DNA from: Arion vulgaris
Lineage: Eukaryota; Mollusca; Gastropoda; Stylommatophora; Arionidae
Direction of reading: 5' to 3'
Length of the DNA stretch: 64,000 bases
Assembly: GCA_020796225.1 (NCBI GenBank)
Contig: CM036756.1
Coordinates: 43,333,398-43,397,397, forward strand
Each line of letters opens with the position of its first letter. The stretch's first letter is position 1. The position numbers and the translations under genes are program-made. The notes beneath the pieces are model-generated. The model ran no database searches. It had not been told where the DNA came from and was given only the letters and a program-made list of their open reading frames with translations. This document shows, one piece after another, positions 48,001 to 52,539 of the stretch.

Positions 48001-50199
48001 ATTCAACAATCATTATTCGAAGAAAAAGAAATCAATTATCCGGTTAAGTTAACAAATCAAAAGAGCAATAAGCTTCAATATATTCAAAATAAAAATAGAC
48101 TAAGTCAGCGCTGTCCAACGTGGGCGCCATGATGCCCATGTCATACATTCGGGAGCCCTATTTTACCCTGCTGGCTTCAACATTAACCAGATTTCAAGAA
48201 AACAAACTATTTTTCAGTTTTTCATAGTACTTCTCCCTTACTCAACCCTTTGCTTTTTCACTGGAGAAAGAGGCTGCATCTCAACTGTATTAACATTACT
48301 TTTTTTATTACTACTAGTAATAGTATTGCAATCGTCATATGGTGCCTGCGACTCCCCATTAACCAGTAAGATGCGTCCCAATATATAAAAACGTTGGACA
48401 GCACTAGACTAAGCCATGCTGGTCCTGTTGGGCAAAATGGTTAGTATTGCATCTCTAAAACAAAAAGATTATCTTTCTGTCTAGAGATCATACCACAAGG
48501 CACAGTAGTTAATGAGTGAATCTCTTCATTTCATTATTTTACCACGCTCACTATGTGACTGGAAGAATCTGTATATCTTCAACATTGTCCTATGCCATAC
48601 CAGATGACGTTGATTATGAACCTACACAAACATCTGTCCTGACTATCTTCTCAAATGTTGATATTTCTTCAGGTCATTGAGGTAGGTTGCCCAGAATTTG
48701 TTCTAAAAAAGAGTGTCATGTTTGTTTGTTAAGTAGGGGATTAAAGCTTCTTTAAGTCGAAGAAGCATGCCGCTTTTAACTTAAGGATGAACCTTGTTTT
48801 GGTTATATCAGAGAGTGTAAACTAATCAACATGAAAAATAGGAATTAACTCCTTTCAGAGAATCCAAGTTATCCAGGAAAAAGGGTTGGAGGAAGATGTA
48901 GGAATTACTTTATTGTACTTGGTTTCCCCCCATTTGGTTCGGTCACTCCCCGCTGAAATGGCATGCCACCTGCTGAGAGTATTGCATAAAGCACAAACTC
49001 CACCACTCTGATAACAAACCTAAGGGATCTCTGAGTAAAAATAAACTCACGAGGGGAACAATGCTGTTCGGATAAAACCCCCAACCTTCAGACTGCAAGG
49101 CAAACTGTTTAATCATTTTACTCCAGAGACACTAGCCTCTCCCTCCACCCCTTGTTCTAAACCAACCTGTCTCATGGCATGCCTGAAAAATTATGATCTT
49201 TTTCTTATGTTGAAAAGAAACTTTCTCTGTGTATTGACCGTTACCAGCACATTAATTTCCATCATTGAAGCAGTCTATGAAATTGGTAACATCAGTACTG
49301 AACTTCACCAAGAAACAACAAATTAACTGGTTCTGTCACATAAGCAGATTACCAACTCAAAGAGCGATGTTACTCCGATACAATGCAAACAAAGCAAAAG
49401 GCTGTCCAAGCAAGAGGTGGACCTCAGAAATAACAGAGGCAGCAGAAAACACCAATTATGTAATGCACACAAAAGCCTATACTAGAAATCTCTTCTTATC
49501 CTGACCATGTAGGGTAAAACAGGATTAGAGAAAAGAAACAAGTTAATTTTGCATCATGTATTTGCAAGCTAAGTAAAAACTATGGTTTGGCTTTTGTGCT
49601 ATTTGACTTATGCCTGAGCCCATGTCCCTAACCGGATGCAAAGTATTACAACAGAATCGCAGGGGCTCACAAGGGAAGCAAAGAACAACAACACTGCAAC
49701 TCACAAGGCATGTTGTAAAAGGCAACAGGTAGGGCCTAGGGAAGCTACCCTAGTAAATAAAAATCGTAGCAGAAATCGGACGCGCTGGCCTTGTAGGCGT
49801 ATAACTGGTACAGCGTACAATCACTCTTAGGCTCAGATCACATAGAGTGGTTTAACAAGTGGTCGATATGGAGCATGTGAAGATGAAGAAGACAACAGAA
49901 GTATCTACCACTAATGTTCTTTCTTTTATACAAATACAACACGCAACCTCCATGGTGAATGAAAATAATAAATATAAGTACTAACTTTCCTTCCTCATCC
50001 TGCATAGCAGGAGCTGTACCTGCTTTTCTCATTTCTTCCAACTCTCGCTGCTTTTTCCATTCTTCTCGAGATTGTTTTCGAGGTTCATCATCATCCTCTC
50101 CTTTCTCTGCTCGTAATTTTTTTGCCATCATTGATGGTGGCAAGTTTAATTGGAAAGACATAATTGAAGTGGTTGTTGATCTAATTAATACAGAATCAC
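26840..50199 (-). CDS. SLU7: Pre-mRNA splicing factor SLU7 (14 coding exons)
   Basis: SLU7 acts in the second catalytic step of pre-mRNA splicing in the nucleus and influences 3' splice-site choice. I joined 14 minus-strand coding exons: 50161-49986, 47965-47815, 46093-46013, 42842-42675, 41343-41263, 40511-40389, 38372-38272, 36846-36779, 35562-35366, 33505-33401, 31465-31358, 29875-29810, 27797-27573 and 27018-26840. All 13 introns have GT and AG ends and all exon phases agree. The total is 1,829 nt, one base short of 610 codons. Order and motifs match SLU7 from end to end: the [10 protein letters not shown] segment, the CCHC zinc knuckle [57 protein letters not shown] and the Trp/Cys-rich [19 protein letters not shown]. 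About 609 residues compares with 586 in human. The last exon carries a one-base deletion near 26,958, so the frame as written stops early at 26,935. The start ATG at 50,159-50,161 is the first one downstream of a good acceptor at 50,200. Confidence 0.95.
27095..27475 (-). mobile_element. SINE-C copy in SLU7 intron 13
   Basis: The copy runs from 'ttgataggaccatcaccatt' to 'cctctatgccagagaccccc', with the core 'cttacacagaaaaatctc' and 'gagagcgcatcgagtacctt'. The tRNA-like head lies on minus, the same orientation as SLU7 transcription. It fills most of this short intron. Confidence 0.82.
27573..27797 (-). CDS. SLU7: SLU7 coding exon 13, Ser/Asp/Glu-rich
   Basis: 225 nt, 75 codons, phase 0: [20 protein letters not shown] followed by a long Ser-rich tract, then acidic [20 protein letters not shown]. 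The human protein has a Lys-rich run and a short SSSDSDDEEKKHEKLKKAL here, so composition is conserved while the Ser tract is expanded. The antisense strand also stays open (an Asp/Glu-rich ORF) purely because of the codon bias. Confidence 0.88.
27889..27928. repeat. (TGTA)n/(TA)n microsatellite
   Basis: A short run of 'tgtatgtatgtatg' grades into alternating TA inside SLU7 intron 12. A second TA run lies at about 28,143-28,159. Confidence 0.9.
28240..28480 (-). mobile_element. LINE-A 3' fragment in SLU7 intron 12
   Basis: It shares 'aaatagcttgt...gagc', 'ctctctcatagg', 'tgaatccatcttctccgtgg' and 'gcctccttcca' with the better preserved copy at 42,095-42,340, where the minus strand encodes [13 protein letters not shown]. 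It is short and decayed. Confidence 0.75.
28555..28765 (-). mobile_element. SINE-B copy in SLU7 intron 12
   Basis: 'aggagcaggattgacttaac', 'tccctgtcggcagagatggc', 'gagagtgttgcatagcac' and 'caatcctagggatctc' follow the SINE-B order. The head on minus near 28,690-28,760 is degenerate. Confidence 0.75.
28790..28870 (+). pseudogene. Possible pogo/Tigger-like transposase scrap
   Basis: A plus-strand frame reads [20 protein letters not shown]. This resembles the 'R.ILL..DNC.AH' strand carrying the second catalytic Asp in pogo/Tigger DDE transposases. Nothing recognisable precedes it, and the ORF that continues to 29,008 shows no family motif. It could be chance. Confidence 0.35.
29470..29765 (+). 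mobile_element. RTE-like LINE C-terminal fragment in SLU7 intron 12
   Basis: Plus-strand frames read [40 protein letters not shown], and then, after frameshifts, pieces matching a 'W.....AQ.R..W..FVDALC' end. This is the typical RTE ORF2 C-terminus. It lies antisense to SLU7 and ends about 45 bp from the donor of exon 12. Confidence 0.75.
29810..29875 (-). CDS. SLU7: SLU7 coding exon 12, small
   Basis: 66 nt, 22 codons, phase 0, with acceptor 'tttctgaccccag' and donor 'gag|gtaaat'. It encodes [16 protein letters not shown] then SETLVE. The ending SETLVE joined to [10 protein letters not shown] of the next exon parallels '...PQTLMELHQEKLKEEKKK' in human. The rest is not conserved, so this exon rests on splice sites, phase and that short similarity. 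Confidence 0.8.
30030..30495 (-). mobile_element. LINE-A C-terminal fragment in SLU7 intron 11
   Basis: The minus strand encodes [20 protein letters not shown] followed by YETWTF and, later, [18 protein letters not shown]. The 'YG.ETW' motif is characteristic of the segment after the RT domain in LINE ORF2. The copy shares 'tagcatcagccaggtt' and the surrounding order with the copies at 18,150 and 42,095. Confidence 0.8.
31016..31222 (+). mobile_element. SINE-D copy 1 in SLU7 intron 11
   Basis: A tRNA-derived SINE with head 'gcctgcctgcccagtgtgtt', a box B match in 'gggttcaactcacgg', a body with 'ccacaggttccccagattta', 'ggcaccgaaccgaagggtta' and 'ctcaagtgcttctggatcgg', and a short A-rich end. 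It is flanked by a near-perfect target-site duplication: 'atctggaggtc' (31,005-31,015) and 'atctgaggtc' (31,223-31,232), differing by one G. It lies antisense to SLU7, 136 bp beyond the exon 11 donor. Confidence 0.9.
31358..31465 (-). CDS. SLU7: SLU7 coding exon 11
   Basis: 108 nt, 36 codons, phase 0. [19 protein letters not shown] followed by [15 protein letters not shown] matches [31 protein letters not shown] in human. Acceptor 'ttcattaacag', donor 'gag|gtaagg'. Confidence 0.96.
31748..32192. repeat. 89-bp minisatellite, 5 copies, SLU7 intron 10
   Basis: Five direct copies start at 31,748, 31,837, 31,926, 32,015 and 32,104. Each begins 'tgaataaacaaatcg' and ends 'ccatgctgctagat'. Copies differ by only one or two bases, so the expansion is recent. 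I see no second locus in the window. Confidence 0.96.
32210..32445 (+). mobile_element. SINE-B copy in SLU7 intron 10
   Basis: The tRNA-like head shows box B in 'gtgggtttgaatccaaa' (about 32,257). The body has 'cccagagacccgtaggattg' and 'gagctacagagtttgtgcaa', and the tail 'ctgggtgcaataagtcaatc', 'ctttagacaac'. This is one of the best preserved plus-oriented copies. Confidence 0.82.
32500..32625 (+). mobile_element. RTE-associated leader fragment
   Basis: 'caaggggagcaaagaatagt', 'gcatgccgtaagaggcgact' and 'aaggtaggg' match segments at 40,755-40,870, 41,015-41,235, 43,480-43,715 and 49,640-49,885. Two of those continue toward RTE ORF2 remnants. It is a short non-coding remnant. Confidence 0.6.
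33401..33505 (-). CDS. SLU7: SLU7 coding exon 10
   Basis: 105 nt, 35 codons, phase 0: [20 protein letters not shown], then [15 protein letters not shown]. It continues directly from LLLAQT and leads into VWGSYW, as in human. Acceptor 'gtttgttgtttag', donor 'aca|gtaagt'. Confidence 0.96.
33510..34560. other. SLU7 intron 9, AT-rich
   Basis: I see no exon. The decayed stretch at 33,700-34,560 contains LINE-like scraps on the minus strand, such as [20 protein letters not shown] near 34,440-34,510, without an intact motif. Confidence 0.45.
34568..34735. repeat. Dispersed repeat, copy 1
   Basis: The segment 'ctatcatcatagcactttgg', 'ccacctcaacaaatccag', 'cagcggcccaaca' and 'cacatttggtatgtcattct' recurs in the same order at 63,533-63,695. 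The family is not identified. Confidence 0.75.
34736..35360. other. Intronic spacer of SLU7
   Basis: The text 'gcatcctttattgtcattct' to 'gcattccctcttatcaaaca' has the look of antisense LINE sequence, but no motif supports it. I see nothing else here. Confidence 0.4.
35366..35562 (-). CDS. SLU7: SLU7 coding exon 9
   Basis: 197 nt: 2 bases plus 65 codons. [41 protein letters not shown] and LLLAQT are near-identical to the most conserved central block of SLU7. Acceptor 'cattctcatttcag' type, donor 'aca|gtatgt'. Confidence 0.97.
35727..35925 (+). mobile_element. SINE-B copy in SLU7 intron 8/exon 9 flank
   Basis: The tRNA-like head is clear: box A in 'tgtggcgaagtggtcaa' and box B in 'gggttcaactcc'. 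It is followed by the SINE-B body 'ctggagatcactagaattga' and 'gttactgagtttgtgcaatg'. The copy starts 165 bp upstream of exon 9 (transcription is leftward). Confidence 0.85.
36100..36145. repeat. TTATA-rich simple repeat
   Basis: A run of 'ttatattatattatatt' type sequence in SLU7 intron 8. Confidence 0.85.
36235..36325 (-). mobile_element. SINE-B partial copy
   Basis: Only the tail of the family is present: 'gaagaattgacttcattgca', 'ctgggttttcc' and 'tccctgtcggcagagatggc'. Confidence 0.7.
36360..36730. mobile_element. Two LINE-A fragments in opposite orientation
   Basis: The left part (36,360-36,480) matches the minus-oriented LINE-A 3' end ('caaatagcttgtcatgtgga', 'catcatgctcaaatcatcag'). 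The right part (36,540-36,730) is plus-oriented and reads [17 protein letters not shown], the same C-terminal motif that LINE-A shows on minus at 42,200. The two halves form an inverted pair about 50 bp before SLU7 exon 8. Confidence 0.65.
36779..36846 (-). CDS. SLU7: SLU7 coding exon 8
   Basis: 68 nt, with one base at each end belonging to split codons. It encodes [20 protein letters not shown], matching YAGDNFVRYTGDTISMAQ in human. Acceptor 'tttcttcaacag', donor 'aat|gtgagt'. Confidence 0.94.
37015..37165. repeat. Dispersed repeat shared with 39,500-39,715
   Basis: 'gatatcttcattgcacataa', 'tgtgctggttaatgtatctg' and 'ttttccagtcttgctgcacc' recur with changes at 39,505-39,715 ('gatcatcttcattacagatg', 'gtgttggttgatgtatccac', 'ttttcctgtcttgcagcacc'). 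The family is not identified; it looks like antisense LINE sequence. Confidence 0.6.
37180..37612 (-). mobile_element. SINE-C copy in SLU7 intron 7, near full length
   Basis: This is the best copy of the family in the window: 'atcatcattgcacttcgg', 'cttacacaggaagatctcag', 'ggtaataatttttgtaggaa', 'acatgctaaacttgaacacg' and 'ctctataccacagagaccac'. The tRNA-like head is on minus at the right edge. Confidence 0.85.
37806..38097 (+). mobile_element. LINE-X ORF2 tail in SLU7 intron 7
   Basis: The plus strand reads [20 protein letters not shown], then IDVESIQRF, and after one frameshift [36 protein letters not shown] and [13 protein letters not shown]. This is the conserved tail after RNase H in such LINEs. 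Bases 37,915-37,963 are one satellite-like 49-bp segment ('gttgtacaagtagaactgga', 'tgtctgaggagcagag'). The copy ends 'gtaaccaataaccaat'. Confidence 0.85.
38272..38372 (-). CDS. SLU7: SLU7 coding exon 7
   Basis: 101 nt: 33 codons plus 2 bases. [20 protein letters not shown] followed by ENPLKN matches [23 protein letters not shown] of human. Acceptor 'tactttttcag', donor 'ga|gtatgt'. Confidence 0.95.
38575..38765. repeat. Repeat G copy 1
   Basis: 'accttgaaggtaggctggg', 'gacagccaaaggctgatgga' and 'gagctccaaatggtgctgaa' match 54,290-54,440. A looser match is at 54,085-54,190. No coding signal is present and the family is not identified. Confidence 0.7.
38770..39395. other. SLU7 intron 6, left part
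   Basis: 'ggcatgcgatgggtgatgtg' to 'cactgctgctctc' at 38,880-39,080 has the composition of an old SINE or LINE end ('gaattgaacccccaccatgc' resembles a box B). No second copy is seen. The rest is AT-rich with no exon. Confidence 0.4.
39396..40385. other. SLU7 intron 6, right part
   Basis: 39,500-39,715 is the second copy of the dispersed repeat at 37,015. The remainder (to exon 6) is AT-rich with no coding signal; the ORF at 39,402-39,704 is a by-product of the repeat. Confidence 0.5.
40389..40511 (-). CDS. SLU7: SLU7 coding exon 6
   Basis: 123 nt, 41 codons, phase 0. It contains [16 protein letters not shown] and [15 protein letters not shown], a strongly conserved SLU7 block. Acceptor 'ctgcctctag', donor 'aag|gtaagt'. 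Confidence 0.95.
40755..40900 (+). mobile_element. RTE-associated leader fragment
   Basis: 'cactgtgacctacaagacat' and 'ttcgcaaggggcaactaagg' match the family described at 32,500. Short and non-coding, in SLU7 intron 5. Confidence 0.55.
41015..41235 (+). mobile_element. RTE-associated leader fragment, longer copy
   Basis: 'gcaaggggagcaaagaatag', 'ggcatgtcgtaagaggtagg', 'ggcctagggaacctacccta', 'gtagataaaaag' and 'acaagtggtcgaagaagaag' align with 49,640-49,885 and 43,540-43,715. It ends about 28 bp from the donor of SLU7 exon 5, in intron 5. Confidence 0.65.
41263..41343 (-). CDS. SLU7: SLU7 coding exon 5
   Basis: 81 nt, 27 codons, phase 0: [20 protein letters not shown] plus GNEKESK. This corresponds to the variable acidic/Lys-rich linker after 'EEYAKVDLAKRTLK' in human. 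It is supported mainly by splice sites ('tttatatttcag', 'aag|gtgaga') and by the phase match to both neighbours. Confidence 0.85.
41398..41466 (+). mobile_element. CR1/Jockey-like LINE scrap
   Basis: The plus strand reads [14 protein letters not shown], comparable to the 'RFKDTLKVSLK' block near the ORF2 C-terminus of CR1/Jockey-like LINEs. The same block occurs at about 47,300. Confidence 0.55.
41619..42092. repeat. ~43-bp minisatellite, SLU7 intron 4
   Basis: About ten to eleven imperfect direct copies of a unit containing 'cagaccatacatcagtatat' and 'acaatggtaacattacag'. Unit length varies by loss or gain of a 'tacagcac' segment. ORFs across it ([15 protein letters not shown] repeats) are by-products. 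It abuts the 3' end of the LINE-A copy at 42,095. Confidence 0.93.
42095..42575 (-). mobile_element. LINE-A 3' end, best copy, SLU7 intron 4
   Basis: The minus strand encodes [40 protein letters not shown] and [19 protein letters not shown] sequence. This is the classic LINE ORF2 C-terminus with an 'R.FGH' motif and a basic GRPRRRW segment. The 3' end is a TGATGATGATGA tail (plus 'tcatcatcatcatc' at 42,097), as in RTE-type LINEs. It is truncated upstream near 42,575. Confidence 0.85.
42675..42842 (-). CDS. SLU7: SLU7 coding exon 4
   Basis: 168 nt, 56 codons, phase 0. It contains [19 protein letters not shown] and [16 protein letters not shown], directly comparable to RPRRVGAKFTGTNIAPDEH and YDGKRDRWNGYNPEEH in human. 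Acceptor 'atgttaacag', donor 'gag|gtaaat'. Confidence 0.95.
42900..43475. other. SLU7 intron 3, unassigned part
   Basis: A 127-codon minus-strand ORF (43,022-43,405) contains no recognisable domain, lacks flanking splice signals that would extend SLU7, and interrupts a gene that is complete without it. I regard it as chance. The rest is AT-rich. Confidence 0.45.
43480..43715 (+). mobile_element. RTE-associated leader fragment
   Basis: 'ctagagaagctaccctagta', 'attaaaaagtgtcacc', 'gtgattaacaagtggtcgat' and 'atggagcgttcaaagaagaa' align with 49,730-49,880. It is followed directly by the RTE ORF2 remnant. Confidence 0.65.
43740..44338 (+). mobile_element. RTE-like ORF2 C-terminal remnant, interrupted by SINE-B
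   Basis: Plus-strand pieces read [15 protein letters not shown] and [24 protein letters not shown] sequence, and later [29 protein letters not shown] and ALCSLSGEE. The order equals that of the better copy at 45,055-45,555. About 43,918-44,035 is foreign: a partial SINE-B ('agattttt', 'tctgcaatgaagtcaatcct', 'ttggccttagac'). Numerous shifts mean it is dead. Confidence 0.75.
43918..44035 (+). mobile_element. SINE-B fragment nested in RTE
   Basis: 'gctatgtgcaatacactcgg', 'cagatggcggg' and 'aatgaagtcaatcctttggc' correspond to the SINE-B body and tail in plus orientation. It splits the RTE remnant. Confidence 0.65.
44339..44799. other. SLU7 intron 3, spacer
   Basis: I see no exon. Short ORFs on both strands show no domain. 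The right end grades into repeat F. Confidence 0.4.
44800..45020. repeat. Repeat F copy 1
   Basis: 'tgtgatatgtttgatctttg', 'ccaagaacgtgtatacgttg', 'ttagtcacctcttacgatat' and 'ggtaacagtggttctattct' recur at 50,960-51,195 at high similarity. The family is not identified; at this site it immediately precedes RTE ORF2 sequence. Confidence 0.8.
45030..45556 (+). mobile_element. RTE-like LINE ORF2 C-terminus, best copy
   Basis: An open stretch of 128 codons reads [59 protein letters not shown] and WNPQGKRK. One frameshift near 45,392 then leads to [20 protein letters not shown] and [18 protein letters not shown], ending at a stop near 45,549. This is the RTE/BovB-type ORF2 C-terminus. The 3' end is 'taatgatgatgaa', the TGA-type tail. 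It lies in SLU7 intron 3, antisense. Confidence 0.88.
45590..45820 (-). mobile_element. SINE-B copy, near full length, SLU7 intron 3
   Basis: 'gaaggattgacttcgttgca', 'ctgctgagagtgttgcataa', 'acaatcccagggatctcaac' and 'cttcgccacagagatacc' follow the family order. On minus the head has box A in 'tgtggcgaagtgg' and a box B-like 'gggttctgattcgg'. Confidence 0.85.
46013..46093 (-). CDS. SLU7: SLU7 coding exon 3, zinc knuckle
   Basis: 81 nt, phase 0. It encodes [20 protein letters not shown] then KKKDCLE. The pattern C-x2-C-x4-H-x4-C is the CCHC zinc knuckle that SLU7 needs for nuclear retention and 3' splice-site discrimination; all four ligands are present. Confidence 0.95.
46160..46765 (-). mobile_element. 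SINE-C copy split by a LINE scrap, SLU7 intron 2
   Basis: The left part (46,160-46,385) has 'cagaaccatcatcactgca' and 'cgtacacaggaagatatcag'. The right part (46,590-46,765) has 'ttaacttgaacatagggtct', 'acagggatctctgg' and 'cctccacgccacaaagatcc'. In between, 46,385-46,590 reads [17 protein letters not shown] and TRTAQDRNRK-like sequence on plus, a LINE ORF2 C-terminal scrap. Confidence 0.75.
46795..47405 (+). mobile_element. CR1/Jockey-like LINE fragment with nested LINE-D
   Basis: Plus-strand frames read SETWTVYS followed by RKLNHF, then [19 protein letters not shown] and GIHNLL, the well-known '.ETWT.Y..HARKLN.FH' and 'RI.WQDKIPD.EVL' blocks. After an interruption at about 46,975-47,220, they resume with [13 protein letters not shown] and [12 protein letters not shown]. 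The interruption is a minus-oriented LINE-D piece ('cttccataaaattgagtc', 'aagttcgtttcagagctt'). It sits in SLU7 intron 2. Confidence 0.78.
46975..47222 (-). mobile_element. LINE-D fragment nested in a CR1-like LINE
   Basis: It aligns with 19,430-19,680 ('gtcctgggcaactagctgaa', 'atcttttcc'-type text, 'tggtattctttgatcat'). It separates the two halves of the CR1-like ORF2, so it is the younger insertion. Confidence 0.7.
47410..47810. other. SLU7 intron 2, left part
   Basis: 47,500-47,700 resembles further decayed LINE coding sequence on plus, without a diagnostic motif. I see no exon. Confidence 0.4.
47815..47965 (-). CDS. SLU7: SLU7 coding exon 2
   Basis: 151 nt: one base that completes a Lys codon, then 50 codons [18 protein letters not shown]...TLKHQR...[16 protein letters not shown] is an almost invariant SLU7 block. 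The acceptor is 'tttgttctccag'. The donor is 'gat|gtgcgt', weaker than consensus, but the join to exon 3 (GLKD + [10 protein letters not shown]) is in frame. Confidence 0.92.
48106..48406. mobile_element. Non-autonomous hAT element (MITE), SLU7 intron 1
   Basis: A 301-bp element bounded by terminal inverted repeats: left 'cagcgctgtccaacgt', right (read inward on minus) 'tagtgctgtccaacgt', 14 of 16 matching. Flanking 8-bp duplications are 'gactaagt' (48,098-48,105) and 'gactaagc' (48,407-48,414), 7 of 8 identical. CAG-G-TGTCCAAC ends plus an 8-bp duplication are typical of hAT elements of the Charlie type. It has no ORF, so it depends on a transposase elsewhere. Confidence 0.88.
48410..48885. 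other. SLU7 intron 1, spacer
   Basis: I see no exon and no clear repeat family copy. Confidence 0.4.
48890..49140 (-). mobile_element. SINE-B copy, SLU7 intron 1
   Basis: 'gaattactttattgtacttg', 'ctgctgagagtattgcataa', 'aaacctaagggatctctgag' and 'cattttactccagagacact' follow the family order with moderate decay. Confidence 0.75.
49265..49505 (+). mobile_element. LINE-E C-terminal fragment, SLU7 intron 1
   Basis: The open frame reads [20 protein letters not shown] and [15 protein letters not shown], parallel to the copy at 26,480 (QQVKWYGHVSRLP, GKRWIDGISEA). Short and 5'-truncated. Confidence 0.75.
49640..49885 (+). mobile_element. RTE-associated leader fragment, SLU7 intron 1
   Basis: 'aggggctcacaagggaagca', 'gggcctagggaagctaccct', 'tgtaggcgtataactggtac' and 'gtggtcgatatggagcatgt' match the copies at 41,015 and 43,480. 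It ends about 100 bp from the donor of SLU7 exon 1. Confidence 0.65.
49986..50199 (-). CDS. SLU7: SLU7 exon 1 of the coding part
   Basis: Coding from ATG at 50,161 down to 49,986 (58 codons plus 2 bases). Bases 50,162-50,199 are 5' untranslated after an acceptor 'tatatatttcag'. The protein starts [20 protein letters not shown] and contains [18 protein letters not shown], which matches the REDWRKKKELEEQRK block near the N-terminus of human SLU7. The donor is 'aa|gttagt'. A second in-frame Met pair at residues 11-12 could also serve as start. Confidence 0.9.
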
Positions 50200-50309
50200 C
50201 TGAAATATATAAACAAACAGTTATGAACAATGTCATGCAGAGACAAATGGATCTATTAGAAATGTGGTTGAAACTGGAGGAGGCTGCATACTTATAAAAT
50301 TATTGTTTG

Positions 50310-50560
50310 ATAGTATTATCATCATTGCAATTCGGTGATTAACCATGTGTGCCCTGATTCCTTTCTTACACAAAAAGATCTTAGCGGTCCCTTATGTAAT
50401 TTTGAAGAGGACAATAATTTTTGCACGGGAGTTACTCATATGGCCCTGGAACGCAAATTAAAGCTTCCACCCTACGCTAACGGCATAGGTGGACAAGAAA
50501 TTCCATCATCTACAAGGGGAAAGATGATAATTTTGTTGGAATTTTATTTGAATCCTATTT
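50310..50560 (-). mobile_element. SINE-C fragment with a nested LINE-E end
   Basis: 'tatcatcattgcaattcggt' to 'ttttgaagaggacaata' is SINE-C. Then 'gagttactcatatggccctg', 'gaacgcaaattaaagcttcc' (50,425-50,500) matches the LINE-E 3' end at 61,385-61,430 ('gaacgcaaattaaagctccc'). SINE-C text resumes with 'agatgataattttgttggaa'. The repeated 'aataatttttg'/'gataattttg' may be a target duplication. Confidence 0.65.
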
Positions 50561-50944
50561 TGATGATTATACCGTTAAATGCGTTGATGAAGTTGAATGT
50601 GGTCTGGCGCTCATCTGTAGTGCCATGTAGTTTTGGATGTAGTGTGAGTTGTACGGCAAGCATTCCTATCTAGGGAGGACATACAGGGCCCAGTCTTGCA
50701 GGACATATTCTGTGGTTTGATCATCGGTGCCACAGAGGGGATCGTATCTTGCGTAGGTGTTTGTTCAGTCTGTCGAGTGTGTGGTAGTCATCGCTGGATA
50801 GTTTAGGTTCTTTTCTAATGTCCAACAAACAGTTGGTTTTTTTTTCTAAATTTATAAAAAAACAACTTAATGACCATGTCAATGTTAGTAGACTAGTGCT
50901 GACTTTACCTTTGCCAGAATCATGAATGTGCAAAGTCTTTCTTC

Positions 50945-51195
50945 TGCTTCTTCACATTTGTTCTTTAGGACCAATTTTAATCACTCTTTGTGATATGTTT
51001 GATCTTTGCCAAGAACGTGTATACGTTGCACATTGGTTTGGTAGGCCCCTAAATGCATATATTTCTAAACGTTTAGGACATGTGCATCCGATTTCAGCCA
51101 AACCTCCTTAGTCACCTCTTATGACACGCATGGCAGGTAACAGTGGTTCTATTCTTTACACCCCAAATTTGGGCCCCAGTAACCACTCGGGCGGT
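50945..51195. repeat. Repeat F copy 2
   Basis: High-similarity second copy of 44,800-45,020, from 'gttctttaggaccaatttta' to 'ccccagtaaccactcgggcg'. Confidence 0.8.
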
Positions 51196-51199
51196 GCAA

Positions 51200-52370
51200 A
51201 GTCGAAAAGTGAACAATGAAGAAAAATAAATAATACAAAACCACACTGCCATAAACTTGTAATGATACACACACAACAGCTACAGTAGATTTTCATGCTA
51301 ATTTGACTACAAAACAAATCCTAGTGCAGTCTGCGGCACATGGCCTAATGGGTGTAGACTGCTGCACTTAGATGTTAATTTGTTTATTTGTATTGTAGGA
51401 CTACCATTGCAATATATCTGGTAGAGCTGCTGAAAACCTATATACGCAAACTATAACAATATCTATTAGTCAATTTATTACTATCGACTTGAAAACCCAT
51501 ACAACAGAGCCTAGTCATCATTTTCAGCTGAACACCTATACAACAGTTGACATTTTCAGTGAAAGTATTTGGATTTCATGTTATTTTGTGTGTGATTGTT
51601 GTTATATATGTTAGCAATTACAGTTATTGAGTTAACGATTTCAAATCATCTGATCATCAGGTTTCAATTGTTTCTTTCAATAAACAAACTCGCTTTTTCT
51701 TCTTCATCTTTAAACACTCAGCATGACTGTTGACTTCATATTTTACAACATCGTTCACAAATCGAAAGCTGGATTCGGAATACTGTGATGAATGCCATGA
51801 ACACGAATAATAAAAACAATTAAATTAATGTAGTTAGTACTTCAATTAGATTGGATCATCCGAACATGTTATAAATATATGTCTGACTCCTGAGACGATG
51901 ATGAGTATCTTCTATACAACAATTTTAGAGATGATTCATGATTATTATGACAATTAGTCTATTATAATTATGTTGTTTACTTTTTTATCTTACAATAATT
52001 TAAATAACTAAGACTACTAAGAGTAAGACTAAGTTAGTTATCCGTAAGTTTATATAGGGAAGTTTCCATCGTTGTCTTGGACCATATTGAGGTTAATAAA
52101 TGTCATACTATAAATATTATGAGAGTTATGATTTCCATTGCCTGTCTTAAACAACACTAGAGTTCCAGACAATCGACAGAAAACTCAAGTTAACTAGAAT
52201 AGAAGTTGAAGTTATGTGAAGAATGGCTGGACTCAGGACTGTGTTGTAAGTGGTGACCGAATCCACTAAAAAATAAAATAATCCAGTGCAAAAACACAAT
52301 CATAGCAAACATGAAGTCTTCTTTTTCATTTCGAACACAAAACAAGGAATAATTCTCCGAAGATATTTAT
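51200..52370. other. AT-rich spacer upstream of SLU7
   Basis: AT-rich with no recognisable repeat or coding signal. If the upstream untranslated exon at 52,377 is real, this is the first intron of SLU7. Confidence 0.45.
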
Positions 52371-52376
52371 ACTTAC

Positions 52377-52470
52377 GTAGCTCTTATGTAAGTTCCAAAG
52401 ATTTTCTGTCGCAATTTAAACAAATAATATAAATTCAAGTGAACTACGCGAGTACGTCCCTATGTTCTCA
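52377..52470 (-). other. SLU7: Candidate SLU7 5' untranslated exon
   Basis: The coding exon at 49,986-50,199 begins after an acceptor, so a non-coding first exon is expected upstream on minus. The strongest donor I see is 'gagctac|gtaagtat', giving an exon end at 52,377. The exon's 5' limit and promoter cannot be placed from sequence alone; 52,470 is a guess. Inference only. Confidence 0.3.
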
Positions 52471-52539
52471 ATCGTTGAAAGTAATCATGTGCGAATAGCA
52501 AATTTCTGTTACTCGAATACTTGTTATTGCTCTGATTTG

